Shown: positions 45,247 through 55,760, numbered from the stretch's first letter. The stretch: 64,000 bases of DNA from Heterohyrax brucei (GCA_028571685.1 CM053143.1:196609829-196673828); one strand, 5' to 3'. Notes: a model not told the origin generated them from the letters alone. Program-made: numbers and translations.

Positions 45247-45683
45247 ATGGGGACTACCAGTCAAGTTTGTGAACTCATCTTAGAAGAAGTGCTACATACC
45301 TCACTGCTGTATATCGCTATGGTTACTTTTGAAGTACTTCCCTCAGGAGACTATGTACCAATTCCAGCACCTAGTCCACCTTTGAAGCAATTTTGGATCT
45401 CCTTTTGTGGAATGGCTATCTGAGCTGTCATCCTATTACCCCTGATGTCCTGAATGTTATCAAAATGTCTTCCTTTCAGCATTATCTTTGGGTAAAGAAA
45501 AAAGTTATTGGGGCCAGATCAGGTGAGTAGGGAGGGTGTTCTGATACAGTTATTTGGTTACTGACTGAAAACCTCCTCACAGACTACTGTATAACTTTGT
45601 GAACTTGTCACCATGCACAATGGCCATTCCAGAAAGAGTACCAAAATTGCTTTGAAGGGTGGACTAGGCACTGGCATTGGTAT
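45247..45683 (-). mobile_element. Foldback mariner-derived element, copy 1
   Basis: In the - direction it reads a short arm (GGACTAGGTGCTGG-type end), the central GGAATGGCCATTGTGCATGG, then a C-terminal mariner transposase remnant (CTGTATCAGAACACCCTCCC, TCACCTGATCTGGCCCCAAT, AGACATTTTGATAACATTCAG), and a 3' arm. The two ends are inverted copies of the same 3' mariner sequence: CCAAAATTGCTT occurs in both orientations (about 45380 and 45642). It matches the copy at 61.2 kb along its length and lies within an RTE. Confidence 0.75.
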
Positions 45684-46095
45684 GGATTACACCTCAATGT
45701 AAAGAATCCCAGAAATTTTCACAACCGAATCAACAAGCAACGTCGTGATAAATGTAGAAGGATTGAAATTATCAATGATTTCATTTTATTTGGATTCACA
45801 GTCAACACCCATGGAAGCAGCAATTAAGAAAGCAAAGAACATGTTTTACTGGACAAGTCAACTTCAAAAGACCTCTTTAAAGTGTTTTGAAGAAAACATT
45901 TCACCTTGAAGACTAAGGTGTGGCTCACCCAAGCCATGGTATCTTCAGTTGCATTGTATGCATGCAAAAGCTGGACAGTGAACAAGGGAGACTGAAGAAT
46001 AGATGTCTTTGTGTGGTGATAGTGGAGTTTCAAAAGAATGAACAAATCTGTTTTGGAAGAAGTACGAACAGAATTGTTATTAGAACCGAGGATGA
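45684..46095 (+). mobile_element. RTE LINE 3' part, first piece
   Basis: TATGGATTACACCTCAATGT, ATCCCAGAAATTTTCACAAC and GGCTCACCCAAGCCATGGTA follow the RTE C-terminal region. It is interrupted at 46096 by an LTR. About 0.9 kb of the element between 45246 and 45684 is missing. Confidence 0.85.
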
Positions 46096-46653
46096 TGTTT
46101 TAGTCACCTAGTGTTGCTCTACCAGAAATACCGCAAAGTGGATGGCTTTAACAAAGGAAAGTTTATTCTTACACAGTCTGGTAGACTGCACGTGCAAATG
46201 CATGGTGTCCTCTCCAGGGGAAGACTTTCCCCTGCCGACCATGGAGGAAGGTCCTTGTGTTGCATTAGTCTTTGGTCAGGAAGCACCTTGGTGCAGGAAC
46301 CTCAGGTCTGAAGGACCCGCCCTTCTCCCGGTGCTGCTTTCTTGATGGTGTGAGGTTTCAAACTCTGCTTGCTTCCTTTTCCTTTTGCCTCTTGTAGGGT
46401 GAAAGGGTAAAGGGTGTGCAGGCCACACTCCAGGGAAACTCCCTTCACAATGGAGCAGGGAGGTGATCCTGTGAAGGGATTTTCAGCCCCACCCTAATCC
46501 TCTCTAACAATCCATTCTGTTAATCACAGGCAGAGATTGGGAATTTCAGCGTAAGAAAATCACAAAATCAAGGGCAATCACAGAATACAGGGAATCGTGG
46601 CTCAGCCAAATGGCTACACACATTTTTGGGGGGACACAGTACCATCCATGACA
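46096..46653 (-). mobile_element. Solo LTR, afrotherian ERVL-like family, inserted in the RTE
   Basis: On the + strand it starts TGTTTTAGTCACCTAGTGTT and ends GTACCATCCATGACA, giving TG...CA ends and 558 bp. GATGA (46091-46095) and GATGG (46654-46658) are a 5-bp target duplication, and RTE sequence resumes directly after it. Same family as 12641-13099. A solo LTR fossil, younger than the RTE. Confidence 0.85.
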
Positions 46654-46875
46654 GATGGGGAGGCTGTGTCTGTCATATTTTGGACACTATCAGGGTTCCG
46701 TTTCTGGAGAAGGCCATCATGTTTGGCAGAGCTGAGGGTCCTGGTCAGAGAGGAAGAGTTTCAACGAGACGGTGACAGCAAGGGAGTCGCGTCCTGGGCC
46801 AGGCGGTGTCTCGTTCTGTCACTCAGAGAGTCACTGCGCTCGGGACCAACTGGACAGCCACTAACAGCAACCAGG
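46654..46875 (+). mobile_element. RTE LINE 3' end, second piece
   Basis: GGGGAGGCTGTGTCTGTCAT, TTTTGGACACTATCAGGGTT and CACTAACAGCAACCAGG complete the RTE after the LTR insertion. Confidence 0.85.
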
Positions 46876-47734
46876 AATGCTTAGAATAAGGCTGAAGTGT
46901 AAGCTTAAAATAAAAATTAGTACATTTAAAGAAAAGTCAGTAAGTCAGTGAAAGGTAGCTGCTAAGAGCCATGCGGGGATTTGTGAGGTTTCCCCGAAAG
47001 TTCTGAATCTTGATTGCCAAAACTTACTGAAGTCTTCACTTAAAAAGTAAACAATTTAAAAAGCAAGAACATGGCATATACATTGTCTGCAAAAGTCACA
47101 GCCACAAACCCTGAATGAACAAGCAGTGTCCTGTGTGCATGCACTGTACTTAACTGATTTTATTCATACTGCCTCGTGTCATTCTCTTAGCAGCACCAGC
47201 AGTCAAGTGTGATTTTCTGATAATCACATTTTACAGGTGAGGAAACTGCGGCCAGCAGACCACGGGCCTGGGAAGGAGCAGGAGTTGGCTCCGGCCAAGG
47301 GCCAAGTGCTTAAAGGGGGGCGGGGGCCTCCCCGGCTGTGTGAGCCATCAGAGGAGACACACAGAAAGCAGGGGTCTGCAGGATGATGAGTGTGGCAGGG
47401 GCAGAGCCTGGGGACCGTACTGCAGGGGTTCGCAGACGGTAGCTTGTGGTGCAGGAGGGACTCAGGCTGGGGGTCCAGTCCGGTCTTGTGTCTGGTAGGC
47501 TCACGGCTTTGAGAAGGTCACATACAGCTTTTAAGGCCGGGTGTCGGCGTGGATTACACCTCGATACAGAGTCTGCAGACATCCGTGTACAAGGGACGTA
47601 AAGGTAGAGCTTCGTGGAGCTGCTGTGAGAATTAGATCAGGCCGCGGACAGGCCGTGTGGTGGCTGTTGGTTTCATTTCTGGTATGTGGGCTGGGGTGGC
47701 CAGGTTGCAGTGGGGTGTCTGGTAATTAAAAACA
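46876..47734. other. Unassigned DNA with an old MIR/L2-like piece
   Basis: TCACATTTTACAGGTGAGGA at about 47225 (and AACTGCGGCC after it) is the reverse-strand MIR/L2 motif. No gene is recognised. Confidence 0.5.
47150..47285 (-). mobile_element. MIR SINE fragment
   Basis: GATAATCACATTTTACAGGT and GAGGAAACTGCGG follow the reverse strand of the MIR core. Confidence 0.6.
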
Positions 47735-48262
47735 GCCCTGGTTTATGTGAAGTAAACCCTCAGAGTCAAGCAGGGGGCTGGCTAGATCGGATCAGACTCG
47801 CCGGGGGTGCCAGCTAGCCTCAGGCGGTGCCAGTTAGCTCTAGTGGACTACTGGCCAGTGAAAGCCTGGAACCCTAGGGCTCCGAGAACTTCCTGGTGGG
47901 TGAAATCTGCTCCCAGGAGGGTGGTATGTCCCCGGGACAGGGAGCTCTGAGCTGGCTCCCTCACCTTACCTTTTGTGTCTCTGTGACCTTTGGGGCCACG
48001 ATCGATCTATAGTTCTAAGTGTGCTAATACAGTTTCCAAGGAGCACCTGGTAGGTTCAGTCTGCCAACCTTTTGGTTAACAGTTGTAGCACATAACCACT
48101 AGGCCACCAGGGTTTCCTCTGAGTGTGCCCCACTCTGAAATTATGTGAGCGGTGCCAGTGAATTACTGAGCCCATGGGGAGGAGGCGCCAGTGGGGGTGA
48201 ACGTCTGCCCTCTTGGTAGTCTGAAGGACTGTGTTCTTTTCACCTGTGAGTGCTGGGCCAGC
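47735..48262 (+). mobile_element. Probable LTR (ERV1-like), pair with 51.8-52.2 kb
   Basis: GGCCAGTGAAAGCCTGGAAC, TCCGAGAACTTCCTGGTGGG and TCTTGGTAGTCTGAAGGACT have counterparts in the same order at 51985-52230. A SINE head interrupts it at 48024-48113. The family is not named; it is a broken fossil without a visible internal region. Confidence 0.4.
48024..48113 (-). mobile_element. AfroSINE head fragment
   Basis: The + strand reads TTCCAAGGAGCACCTGGTAG, GCCAACCTTTTGGTTAACAG and ACTAGGCCACCAGGGTTTCC, the reverse of an AfroSINE head. The 3' half is missing. Confidence 0.85.
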
Positions 48263-48274
48263 AACAGGGGCTAG

Positions 48275-48485
48275 AGTAAGAGAGAGAGAGAGACGGAGAG
48301 ACAGAGACAGAGAGACAGGAGAAGAGAGAAGGGGAGAGGAGGGGAGACAGAAGAGAAGGAGAGAGAGAAGGAAAAGGGGGGAGATAATGCAAGAGAGAGA
48401 AGGCAAGAGAGGGGAGGGGAGAGACGGGAGAGAGAGAAGGGGGGAGAGGCGCGAGGCAAGAGAGACCATCAGGAAGAGACAGGGC
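48275..48485. repeat. GAGA purine tract, about 210 bp
   Basis: Nearly uninterrupted purines (GAGAGAGAGACGGAGAGACA, GAGGGGAGACAGAAGAGAAG, AGAGAGAAGG). Mirror-like segments could form triplex DNA. It opens Arg/Glu-rich frames that are not genes. Confidence 0.9.
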
Positions 48486-49204
48486 TGCTTGGGCGGCTGC
48501 AAGGAGGGTGAAGGAGCAGGAGGGTGGGGAATGCATTCATGCAGGTCCTTATTTTGTGGCTGGTGACCAAGGTGGCAGCCACTGGTCCCTGCTTAGTGTG
48601 GGGTAGGGACTAGGTGACAACCTCAGGGGCCAGGTCACGGGGGCTATGAATACTTGACCCTTGTCCTGGAGACAGAGGGACCAGAATGGGCATCAGTGGG
48701 GTGGGGTGCAGTCAGGTGGGATGTGGAGAGGCCCGCCCCCATGTGCCCTCACCACCTTAGCCTGTGAAGGTAACAGAGCCCTGCTCCGGGCCTGTGTGGT
48801 CCCTGAGCTATGGGACAGCTCGTGTGGGCTCATCTTTTCGCTGACCCAGGGGAGTCCGGGCTGTGGGTGGAGTCATGCACAGTCTTGTCCTTGGTGATGA
48901 GGAGGATGCTGACTGGGAGGGTGCTGTGCGAAGCCTGTTGGCTGTCAGCCAGTGAGGGCAGTTTTCTGGCCCAGAGCGAGTGTCCTATCTGAGGAGGAAA
49001 GGGACAGATGCTGACGCTGATGCTGCGAGTCACTCGCCATGGTGGGGTGTGGGGGGCCTGCTTCAGAATGCGCAGGGGAACCCACTGTCTGTTCCTGGCT
49101 GCAGAAGCCGCCTGCTCAGCACAGGAGACTGTCCCTGCAGGCCTGCTGTGTTGGGCCTACTGGGACAGTGGCGGCAGTGTGCAGCATGCCACAGCTGGAA
49201 CTTA
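48486..49204. other. Unassigned GC-rich DNA
   Basis: No gene or named repeat recognised. Confidence 0.45.
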
Positions 49205-49345
49205 GGTGACCGAGTCCCTCTCTGTATGACCAGGTGGCTACTACCACTTGGTTTCTCTGAGTCTCAGTCTTCCCATCTCTGAAATGGGCTGGGGGGGGAG
49301 CACAGTAGCACCTATTTCACAGAACTGTGGAGTGGGTCCTGCACA
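49205..49345 (+). mobile_element. MIR SINE
   Basis: GGTTTCTCTGAGTCTCAGTC, TTCCCATCTCTGAAATGGGC and GCACCTATTTCACAGAACTG follow the MIR core in order. Confidence 0.65.
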
Positions 49346-49634
49346 TGGGAGCGGCTTGGGGTGTCCTCCCTGCCTTCTAGGGTGCTCTGTGTTGTAGGGA
49401 GACGGTGTGCACCTGTATGTTCACTAACGTGGTGGCAGGTTTGTTGAGAGAACAAGTGAGGACTTGGCCTTGGGGACTTGGGAAGAGAGGTGGGTGCTGT
49501 CCACACAGGGGTGCTGAGGAGGAGGTGGAGGCCTGGTAGGCAGCAGGGAGCCCTTGTGCCGGGGAATGGGGAGGGTCTGCTGGGCACCTGCATCTGCCGA
49601 GCAGAAGGGGTGCTGCTCTGTGTTGGGGTGCCCT

Positions 49635-49815
49635 GGACGTGCTGATGGCTAAGGCTCAGCCACTGACAGGTGGAGACTGGAGGTCACCCAGAGACACCAC
49701 GGAAGAAAGGCCTGGCTGTCTGCTTCTGGAGACCGAGCCTTCACGGACCCCACGGGTCACAGTCCTGCCCTGATGTGTGAGGTCGTCATGAACCGGGGTC
49801 GACGCAGCTGCTTGC
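49635..49815 (+). mobile_element. Afrotherian SINE (variant with GGAAGAAAGGCCTGG)
   Basis: CCACGGAAGAAAGGCCTGGC, TGTCTGCTTCTGGAGACCGA and TCGTCATGAACCGGGGTCGA follow the body and RTE-like tail. The tRNA-like head (GTGCTGATGGCTAAGGCTCA) is decayed. Confidence 0.75.
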
Positions 49816-49994
49816 TGTTTTCTGAGCTGGCCTTTGTTGGGGCTGGCCTTGCTGCCGGACTTTCCTGCTGGGCCTCCCGGGAAGAACAGGAAGGTGGTTT
49901 CGCTTTGATTTTGTGATGCCCTTGTGGACCTTATTTTTGTAAACAGTGAGAGAGAGCTGACCTGAGTCCTGGCTTCTGTCCGGAGCCCGAGGGG

Positions 49995-50090
49995 AGGAAA
50001 GAGGGACTGGAGTCAGATGTGGCTTCTGGTGGGCTCAGCTGTCCTGTGTGACCATGGACCTCATCGCCCACTTTCATGGAATGCGTGTTT
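49995..50090 (+). mobile_element. MIR SINE fragment
   Basis: GGACTGGAGTCAGATGTGGC and GTCCTGTGTGACCATGGACC resemble MIR. Confidence 0.45.
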
Positions 50091-50639
50091 CACTCTTCTT
50101 ACGTGCGTGAGGGCCTCGGGACGGTCGGGCAGGGCCTGGACCGAGAGCTGGTTATGGCCCTCGTGTCTGCGGACTCTGAGAGGGGATCCGAGATGCTGCC
50201 CCTCGGCGGAGGCTGTGGGCGGGCCAGCGAGGAGTTTAAACTCACTTTGTCTTCCTTCCTGAACCTCTTAAACTTAAAAAAAGAATTTCTTTCTTTGTAA
50301 TTAAGTGAAGGTTCACAATCCAAGTCAATTTGACGTATAAAACCCCGAGCACCTGGCTCTGTGCCACTCTCTGCTGTCCTCACCCTGTGACAGCACGCTC
50401 TTCCTTTCCGCTCTGTGCTTCCAGAACCTCTTAAACTTCTGATTTTACCCATATTATTTAAAACATTGCTTACGTAGAAAGGTTGCTATCGGAGGCCACA
50501 ACCCAGGTCAGGCGGGAACACAGGCCCGCATTCTGGGCAGTGCTGGGAGAAGCGTCTGTGGGAGCTCCTGCCCCGTCGGCAGTGTCAGAGTGAGTGTTGG
50601 GGGCTCAAGTCCCCCTGTAGGCGTGTGTGGGATAGCATG
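50091..50639. other. Unassigned DNA
   Basis: No gene is recognised. GAACCTCTTAAACTT occurs twice (about 50262 and 50424). Confidence 0.45.
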
Positions 50640-51200
50640 CTCTACTGGGCAGTGTCTGTAGTATTGGGGGGTGTCCCGTTCTATCGGACAGTGTCTGTGG
50701 TGCTTGTGGGGGCTCACGTTCTGTGGGGCAGTGTCTGTGGTGTTCGTGGGTGTTTATGTCGCATTGGGCGGTGTCTGTAGTGTTCGTGGGGGCTCACGTT
50801 CTGTTAGGCTGTATCTGCAGTATTTATGAGTGTTCACGTTCCTAATTAGGCAGTGTCTGTGGTGTTCATCGGGGCTCACGTTACATTGAGCGGTGTCCGC
50901 AGTATTCATGGAGGGGCTCACGTCCTGTTGGACAGTGTCTGTAGTATTCATGAGTGTTCATGTCCCATTGGGCAGTGTCTGTAGTATTTGTGGGGGCTTA
51001 CATTTTATTGGGCAGTGTATGCATGAGTTTCTGGAACTTTGTGCTTCATGTGTCAGGGTCCATAGGTGTCTGTGTATGAGCTCATGGCCGGTGGGGTAGT
51101 GTCAGCCTGAGTGTCTGTGGAAGTTTGTGTTTCCTGTGGCAGGGTTCATAGGTGTCTGTGTGCGAGCTTACGTCCTGTGGGGCAGGGTTGCTGGGAGCGT
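50560..51200. repeat. 40-bp minisatellite, about 11-15 copies
   Basis: GGGCAGTGTCTGTAGTATT or a close variant recurs at 50651, 50690, 50730, 50770, 50810, 50852, 50892, 50934, 50974 and 51014, a period of 39-42 bp. Each unit carries GGGGCTCACGTT or GAGTGTTCATGTC. More decayed units extend on both sides. The spacers between repeats are themselves repeats, so this is not a CRISPR. Confidence 0.92.
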
Positions 51201-51420
51201 CTGTGGGTATGTCTGTCCTCCATTCATCATAACTCCCGTCATCATAACTCGGGGTTTCTGCATTCTCTGTAGCCAGGAAAAAGTCCTGTGGTCTCTCGAG
51301 CACCTCAGACCAGTAGTGACACAGGACACTGTGGCCCATGCACCATTAGTTAGGGCTAATCACTTGGCCCCACCTCCTGCAGCAGAGTCCAGGGAAATGT
51401 CAGGGAGATGCACTGAGTCT

Positions 51421-51785
51421 TGGGGATTGAGTTGTGTCCCCACCAGTGTATGTCAAAGTCCCAGTTCTTGGATGTCACTCTTTTGGAAATAGGATGTTTC
51501 TTTGCTTATGTTAATGAGGTCACAGGCTTGTAGGGTGGGTCACAAGCGCATAGTGTGGGCCATAAACCTAATCAATTCTGAGTTACAGAAATGCCAAGTT
51601 ACACAGAGAGACACACGGGAAGACAAATGTCATGTGAGGCCCAGGCTGCAGGTCCAACAACACCGAGGATCCACTGCGCGCACAGAAACAGGAGAGAGGC
51701 CACGAAGCAGTCAACAGGGCTGAGACCCTGACTGGGACTTAGGGCCTCCAGAACTGTGAGAAAAGAAATGTTTGCCTGTGGGGTA
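51421..51785 (+). mobile_element. LTR remnant (ERVL/MaLR-like)
   Basis: ATTGAGTTGTGTCCCCACCA, GGAAATAGGATGTTTCTTTG, TTAATGAGGTCACAGG and GGGCCTCCAGAACTGTGAGA follow an MLT1-like LTR. Solo fossil. Confidence 0.55.
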
Positions 51786-51789
51786 CAGA

Positions 51790-52245
51790 ATTTAGCTTGA
51801 CCAAAGCAAGATGGCCTCCGTCCTTGGCTCTGGAGAAACAACTGTTAGAGTGCTTGGGGTGCCTTGGTCTGAGACTTTCAGGATTTGTGCTGGTGATGGG
51901 CTGGCCAGCCCAAGATAGACTCACACAGAGGACGATAGCCAGTAGCCTCCGAGGCGTGAGTTAGCCTGTCGTGCAGCGCTGGCTGGTAAACGCCAGGAAC
52001 CCTGAGACTCAGAGAGCTTCCTGGCTGGAGAGTCGGGTGATGAGTCCTCTGAGACATGGAAGCTCCATGTGGATAACCCTCCCAGCCCTCTACCGTGTGT
52101 CTCGGCCTTGTAATAGTCCTGACTGGTGAGTTCTATAGTCACCGTGTAGCGCACTCGGTGAGTACGGTGTCAGACTCCCAGGCTCGTGGCTGGTGTCTGC
52201 CTGTTTGGCAGTCTGAAGGACAGTGCCTTTTATGAGGTCTGTTCC
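51790..52245 (+). mobile_element. Probable LTR (ERV1-like), pair with 47.7-48.3 kb
   Basis: GGCTGGTAAACGCCAGGAAC, CTCAGAGAGCTTCCTGGCTG and TTGGCAGTCTGAAGGACAGT align with the 47.7 kb element. Boundaries and family are uncertain. A broken fossil. Confidence 0.4.
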
Positions 52246-52719
52246 AGCTCTGGGTGGCCAGGGTCAAAGAGACAGAGGGTCATGTGGGCTGTTGGTGTCA
52301 GAAAGATTAGAGAAAAAGGAAGGTAGGAAGGGATCAGTCTCCACGTTTGGGAGGGGATTCATGATTCTCATCCGCAAAGGTATCTACCCGCTCTTCTTAA
52401 AAGCCACGTGCTTTTTCATGTGTGTTTCTGTTACGGCAGCTCTGGTGCTCGAGACTCCAAGGATGCGGAAGTGCTCCTGTGGGGCATCGAGCCCTGGGGC
52501 CCTCTCCCTGCCCTGCCGGTGGCCATTGGCATTGTGGCGGGACAGAGAGGCCTGAAGGTGCACGCAGTTTGCTTGCTGAGTACAGGAGGGACTCGTTGCC
52601 TTGAGGGGATGCTCCACTGTCAGGGGGCACCTTGGTGCTCGGGTTTCATGTTAGCAGTCTCTCTCCATCTCACTCTCCTCCTCTTTCTCACTCTCCTGCC
52701 CTTTTCTTTCCAACTGTGT
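52246..52719. other. Unassigned DNA
   Basis: No gene or firm repeat. Open frames lack domains. Confidence 0.45.
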
Positions 52720-53156
52720 TGTTACTGACTGAGTTGTACCCCAACCCCCGACTGAGTTGTACCCCAACCCCCCAGTCTGTGTTGTAAATCCTAACCTCTA
52801 TGACTGTGGTTGTAATCTTGTTTTAGAATAAATTGGCTTTGTTATGTTAATGAGGCAGGATTAGCATAGGGGGTATCTCGAGTTAATCTGTAGACATAAA
52901 AAGAGATTAAATAAGCAGTTGAGCAAGCAGAGATGGGAGAAGATTGATGCCAAGCCACATGGAGACCTCCCAGGAACCAGGAAACAAGCTGAAGGGACAA
53001 GGACCTTCCTCCAGGGCTCACAGAGAAAGCCTTCCCCTGAAATCAGCACCCGGAACTTGGACTTTTAGCCTTCTAAACTGTGGGAAAATAAATTATCCTC
53101 TGCTAAAGCCTCCACCTGTGCTGTTTCTGTTATAGCAGCACTGGATAACTAAGACA
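52720..53156 (+). mobile_element. Solo LTR, afrotherian ERVL-like family
   Basis: TGTTACTGACTGAGTTGTAC, GTTAATGAGGCAGGATTAGC, AAAGCCTTCCCCTGAAATCA, AATAAATTATCCTCTGCTAA and the end GATAACTAAGACA follow the family seen at 12.6 and 46.1 kb. A 26-bp stretch near its start is duplicated (GACTGAGTTGTACCCCAACC twice). Confidence 0.75.
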
Positions 53157-53974
53157 CGTTTTCTTTTCATCATATGGAAGCAAAATGATTTGTTTATGTG
53201 TCTGACGAAGAGACAGTGAGCAGAGTTACTGTCTGTGCTCACTGAGAGGCCAGCATATGAAATATTCATGAACACGCTGGAAGGGATACCTGCTGAGCTG
53301 ATAGCCAATTTTCTAGCAGCGTGGCTTTTTTTTTTGTTTGTGATTTTAATTTAGATTCAGTATTAGGATTTTTTTTTGTGGGACACAGTATTTGATAGTA
53401 TTTTATAATGGGCTCCTTAGTAAGTTTTATCTTGCTGAATTTATTGCAAGGCTTTTTCTTTGATTCAGAAGGACGGGCTTTCCTTTTGTTGTGTGGCTCA
53501 GGGATCATGTCATACTGAGAGGCCATAGTGACTGTGGATTAAGTTGCGTTTTCGTCTCCCTTAATCTACTCTGAACTTTCAGAAGTTGGCTGGCTTTGTG
53601 CAGCTAAGTCTTGAATTTGCGGGTGATTTGCCGCTTGCTGTGTGCTCCCACCCCTGCTCCCCCTTTCTTCTTCCCTTTCTTTACTTACTTTCTTTCCCCT
53701 CCCTGTGACCTCCCTGCCTGAATTCTGTGAATGAGGGGACACCTTGGGTGATGGGCCCACAGTCCCTCAGGCACCTAGAGAGGGTCCTGGTGTTGTTGAG
53801 CAGGCACCTCCTCTGTGGCAGGCATTCTGCCTAGTTCTGGAGACTCATGTTGGGAAGACGGTTTTTTAAGGACATGGGCAGCCCACAGGGCAGGGAAACA
53901 GGTGGACAAGGTGTTGGAGTAGGGGGACCTCATGCTTGGACCTCATGCCAAGGCAGGAGCTGTGGAAGACTTGA
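53157..53974. other. Unassigned DNA with an AT-rich block
   Basis: An 86-residue Lys-rich open frame on the - strand (53266-53526) has no recognised domain. The segment 53775-53905 resembles an L2/MIR-type fragment (CCTCTGTGGCAGGCATTCTG). Confidence 0.4.
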
Positions 53975-54335
53975 CAGATGATGATGGTGATGCTGGTGAT
54001 GACAGTGATGCTAATGATGATGCTAATGGCGATGATAGTACTGGTGGTGGTGGTGGTGGTGGTGGTGATGCTGTAGATGATGGTGGTGGTGATGCTGTAG
54101 ATGATGACGATAATGACTATGATAGTGATGATGATGGTGATGATGACCATGGTGGTGATGGTGTTGATGGTGATGATGATAAAGATAACGGTAATGATGG
54201 TGACAATGTGATGATGGTGATGGCAATGGTGATGGAACTGATGTGATGCTGATGGTGACGATGGTTGTGATGGTGGTGATGATAATGATAATGGTCATGA
54301 TAATATTGATGAGGATCATGGTGATGACGACGAAG
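53975..54335. repeat. GATGGT/GATGAT trinucleotide-rich array
   Basis: GATGATGGTGATGCTGGTGA and GTGGTGGTGGTGGTGGTGAT runs with block duplication (GATGCTGTAGATGATG twice). Gives Asp/Gly-rich and His/Ile-rich frames that are not genes. Confidence 0.9.
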
Positions 54336-54688
54336 CTGATGTTTTTGAGCATCACTGCAGGCCAGGAACTATACTGAGAGCTTTCCAAATGAACAATCAT
54401 TTAGTTCTAAAGCAACTCTATAGAGCAGGGACTCTTACAACCAGGCTGTGGCTGTCCCTGTGGATAGGTCATCACCATCCCCCCTGTGTGTTGGCACTGG
54501 TCTCAACCTAGACAGCTCGCTGTGATTTATGAGTGAGGAAAATAAGCCACAAAACCTAATGCAAGGAGCTGATGCTGGCCTGTGATGTGAGATGACTCTT
54601 GTATTTTACGGCAGGCTCAAAGAAGAATCCAACACCTTCTTTTTCATTATTTTTCTTGATTGCATAAACATCATTACAACAGCCTTGG

Positions 54689-55047
54689 TGTTATAAATTG
54701 AATTGTTTTTCCCCAAAATATGTGTTGATAATTTTAACTCATGAGCCTGTAAATGTAAGCCTGTTTGGTAATAGGACATTTCTTTTGTTATTTTAAAGAG
54801 ACAAAACCAGAGTAAGGTGAGTCCTAAGACTGATTCTTTCTGAGTTACAAGAAGCACAGAACAGACACATGCAGGGGAAGACAGATGCCAGGGAACTTCC
54901 AAGACCTCTGACAAGGAAGACCCTCCTTCCTAGAACCATGCCTTCAGTTCAGACTTCTGGCCTCCCAAACTGTGAGAAATAAATCTCCTTCTTTAGAGCC
55001 ACCCACTTCTGGTATTTTTACTTCAGAATCACTAGATAGCTAAGACA
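54689..55047 (+). mobile_element. LTR remnant (ERVL/MaLR-like)
   Basis: TGTTATAAATTGAATTGTTT, GGTAATAGGACATTTCTTTT, GGCCTCCCAAACTGTGAGAA and the end ATAGCTAAGACA follow an MLT-like LTR. Solo fossil. Confidence 0.6.
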
Positions 55048-55384
55048 CAGGATTAAACTGACGCTTAAAAACTGCCAGGCATGGCGCTGGTGAAGGGCCC
55101 TGTTTCCCATGGCAAGGCAGGGTCCCTGCTGTTCCAGTGGCTCATGGTCGTCCCACCTTTTTCCTTGGTCCTTGGACCCCTGACTTTCAGGCCCTTAGGC
55201 TATTTCCAGGTTTTCATTGTTGTCAGTAATTTGAATAGTGTATTCAACATCTGCAGCCCTATGGCTTTTACCTTTTGCGAATTATTTCCTTGAGATAAAT
55301 TCCCTAGAATCATGTTACTGAGCTTGGGATAGGGAAGCTTTTATGGTTTTTGAGTCAGCACGATCTATTTGAAATTAATTAAAT
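55048..55384. other. Unassigned DNA
   Basis: Neutral sequence with old-L1-like wording near 55200-55320 (TTTTCATTGTTGTCAGTAAT). Not placed. Confidence 0.4.
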
Positions 55385-55560
55385 TAATGACACACACTTA
55401 ACCAGAGACTTGTTATTTGTTGAAGTGTCGTTCACAAGGTGCACACTTAGCCTTTAGTGCATTCCAGTGTCATGTGACCACCACCTTTTTCTGGTTCCAG
55501 AGTATTTTCGTCACCCTGAAAGGAGACCCCACACCCATGAGCAGTCTCTTCCCACTCCCT
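55385..55560 (+). mobile_element. Old L1 3' UTR fragment
   Basis: GTGTCATGTGACCACCACCT, TTCCAGAGTATTTTCGTCAC and CCATGAGCAGTCTCTTCCCA follow the L1M 3' UTR (compare 975-1300). Confidence 0.6.
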
Positions 55561-55564
55561 CCTC

Positions 55565-55760
55565 TGACCTGTATGGTTCTCCCCATTCTCCCCTGCCACC
55601 CAGCCCCACGCACACCTGGATGACGTGGTGTAGTGGTTTTCCCCCATCCCCCCTGCCGCCTAGCCCCACACACACCTGGATGATGTGGTGTAACATTTTT
55701 TTCCCCATTCTCCCCTGCCGCCCAGCCCCACGCACACCTGGGTGACATGGTGTAGCACTG
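55565..55760. repeat. 60-62-bp tandem repeat, 3 copies
   Basis: AGCCCCACGCACACCTGGAT recurs at about 55602, 55662 and 55724, followed each time by GTGGTGTAG or GTGGTGTAA. Copies are very similar. Confidence 0.9.

Noticed and set aside
50560-51200. CRISPR-like regular repeats
   Set aside because: Spacers are also repeats, the genome is mammalian, and the array is a plain minisatellite.
53932-54246. Asp/Gly-rich 104-codon frame resembling an acidic or calcium-binding repeat protein
   Set aside because: Translation of a GATGGT-type array; no signal peptide or spaced motif.
54023-54400. His/Ile-rich frame on the - strand
   Set aside because: Reverse translation of the GAT/GGT array.
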